NCBI GenBank assembly: GCA_046160425.1
Contig: JBJXGP010000148.1
Span: forward strand, 1 to 13,864
Source: JAQCEJ01 sp046160425
GTDB taxonomy: Bacteria > Planctomycetota > Planctomycetia > Planctomycetales > Planctomycetaceae
DNA length: 13,864 nt
Reading direction: 5' to 3'
In this document: positions 13,216 through 13,864 of the stretch, one piece after another
Position numbering within the stretch: the stretch's first letter is position 1
How the letters are laid out: the number at the start of each line of letters is the position of its first letter
The notes under the pieces: generated by a model
Seen by the model: the letters and a program-made list of their open reading frames with translations, nothing else
What the model was told of the DNA's origin: nothing
Database searches by the model: none
Translations under genes and position numbers: made by a program

Positions 13216-13671
13216 GTGAGGCATTGGCTCTTACTGACGTATAAGATTCCGCGAGAGCCCAGCGCACGCCGAGTCTATGTCTGGCGACAAATGAAGCAAT
13301 TGGGGGCGGTATCGCTCCAGGATGCGGTTTGGGTATTGCCCGCATCCGACCGCACGCGCGAACGATTTCAATGGTTGGCGGCGGAAATTACCGAACTGGG
13401 GGGCGAAGCGACGTTATGGACGGCGGACGCGATCTATGCCACCGATGAACCTTCCCTCAGAGCGCACTTCGAGAAGCAGGTAGATTCCGTCTATGCCGAC
13501 ATTCTTGCGGCCTTGAAACGTAAACAACGCAACCTCGCTGAGTTGTCTAAGCGATATCAGCAGATTCAATCAAAGGACTATTTTCACAGTCCACTTGGCG
13601 AACAGGTCCGCGCAAAACTGCTCGCGGCACACAGCGCGAGGCGGAAAGATCGAGGAGATTCCTCACCATGA
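13216..13671 (+). CDS. chrB: ChrB N-terminal-domain protein (chromate-resistance regulator half)
   Basis: A 151-residue protein matching the ChrB N-terminal domain (PF20229). It has HWLLLTYKIPREPSARRVYVWRQMKQLGAV at the start, then the SLQDAVWVLP motif at about 34-43, then a helical region through YQQIQSKDYFHSPLGEQV with a basic tail. Full-length ChrB (about 300 residues) is a chromate-responsive regulator/resistance factor with this domain followed by a Chrome_Resist domain. Here the two halves are separate genes. The GTG start is preceded by GGAGGG (13206-13211) at a five-base spacing from GGAGG. The stop TGA overlaps the next ATG (ATGA), which points to translational coupling. No transporter (ChrA) is visible; it may lie to the right. 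The regulatory role here is inferred from family only. Confidence 0.9.
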   Translation: MRHWLLLTYKIPREPSARRVYVWRQMKQLGAVSLQDAVWVLPASDRTRERFQWLAAEITELGGEATLWTADAIYATDEPSLRAHFEKQVDSVYADILAALKRKQRNLAELSKRYQQIQSKDYFHSPLGEQVRAKLLAAHSARRKDRGDSSP

Positions 13672-13853
13672 AATGGGTCACGTGGGAGAACGTCGGAGTC
13701 GATCGGATCGCTTGTGTGTGGTTGATCCGCAAACAGATCGACCCCAAAGCAAAATTCTTGTTCGTCCCGGTCGGCCAGAAAGACTTTCCCAATGGTGCAG
13801 AACCGTTTGATATTCCCGGTGTGAAGCTCTCGCACCATCAGGGACATTGCTAG
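13668..13853 (+). pseudogene. ChrB C-terminal (Chrome_Resist) domain, cut by an in-frame TAG
   Basis: Sixty-one residues, MKWVTWENVGVDRIACVWLI then RKQIDPKAKFLFVPV, reach FDIPGVKLSHHQGHC and a TAG at 13851-13853. The start matches the Chrome_Resist domain (PF09828), which reads approximately KWVTRE..VDR.ACPWLIRRFIDP.AEFLFVP and later HHxGxC(S/T)F. The visible frame continues after TAG with Phe-His-Ala to the window edge, as the family would. A single C-to-A change from TCG (Ser) would explain it. A sound ribosome binding site, GAGGAGA, lies at 13651-13657, and the start overlaps the upstream stop. Either the gene is broken, a base is miscalled, or the codon is recoded. If a complete family member continues downstream the domain is about 140-170 residues; the window ends too soon to tell. 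Confidence 0.75.
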
Positions 13854-13864
13854 TTCCACGCACT

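Overview
The window looks like a chromosomal segment of a planctomycete (Planctomycetota). This is inferred from gene content, not from a marker gene. It carries a DUF1080 (3-keto-disaccharide hydrolase-like) domain fused to a serine beta-lactamase-fold domain, a long secreted WD40 protein, a secreted 'ACPFC' protein of a type I associate with planctomycetes, and many palindromic dispersed repeats between genes. All convincing genes lie on the + strand, and most look like single-gene units rather than a pathway operon.

Layout: the left edge holds the last 28 codons of a YoeB-type toxin (2-88). Next is an uncharacterised, AT-richer gene (132-1280), then a complete 3-hydroxyacyl-CoA dehydrogenase (1364-2215). 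A hairpin-rich leader (2259-2384) precedes a secreted protein of unknown function (2410-3699), followed closely by an M24 Xaa-Pro-peptidase-like enzyme (3740-4930). A 375-base gap (4931-5305) is packed with at least four different palindromes. Then come the DUF1080/beta-lactamase fusion (5306-7138), a 14-blade WD40 secreted protein (7244-9532), a 77-residue hypothetical protein (9588-9821), pyrF (9945-10880) and an exported M20-type amidohydrolase (11132-12781).

After a 434-base gap the right edge carries a chromate-resistance (ChrB-type) locus. It has a promoter-like element, a strong operator-like palindrome, a stand-alone ChrB N-terminal-domain gene (13216-13671), and a second gene overlapping it by 4 bases that encodes the ChrB C-terminal (Chrome_Resist) domain. 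That second gene is interrupted by an in-frame TAG in what should be a conserved HHxGxC(S/T)F motif; the frame continues to the window edge.

How the genes work together: only the two ChrB-type genes form a clear functional unit. The exported hydrolases (fusion protein, M20 enzyme) fit a lifestyle of degrading external polymers and peptides; PyrF and the acyl-CoA dehydrogenase are housekeeping. The features most worth a second look are the split and apparently broken chromate-sensor locus with its operator, the hairpin repeats placed directly in front of ribosome binding sites of three genes, the composite repeat cluster at 4931-5117, and the fusion enzyme. I found no CRISPR array, tRNA, rRNA, integrase or transposase.
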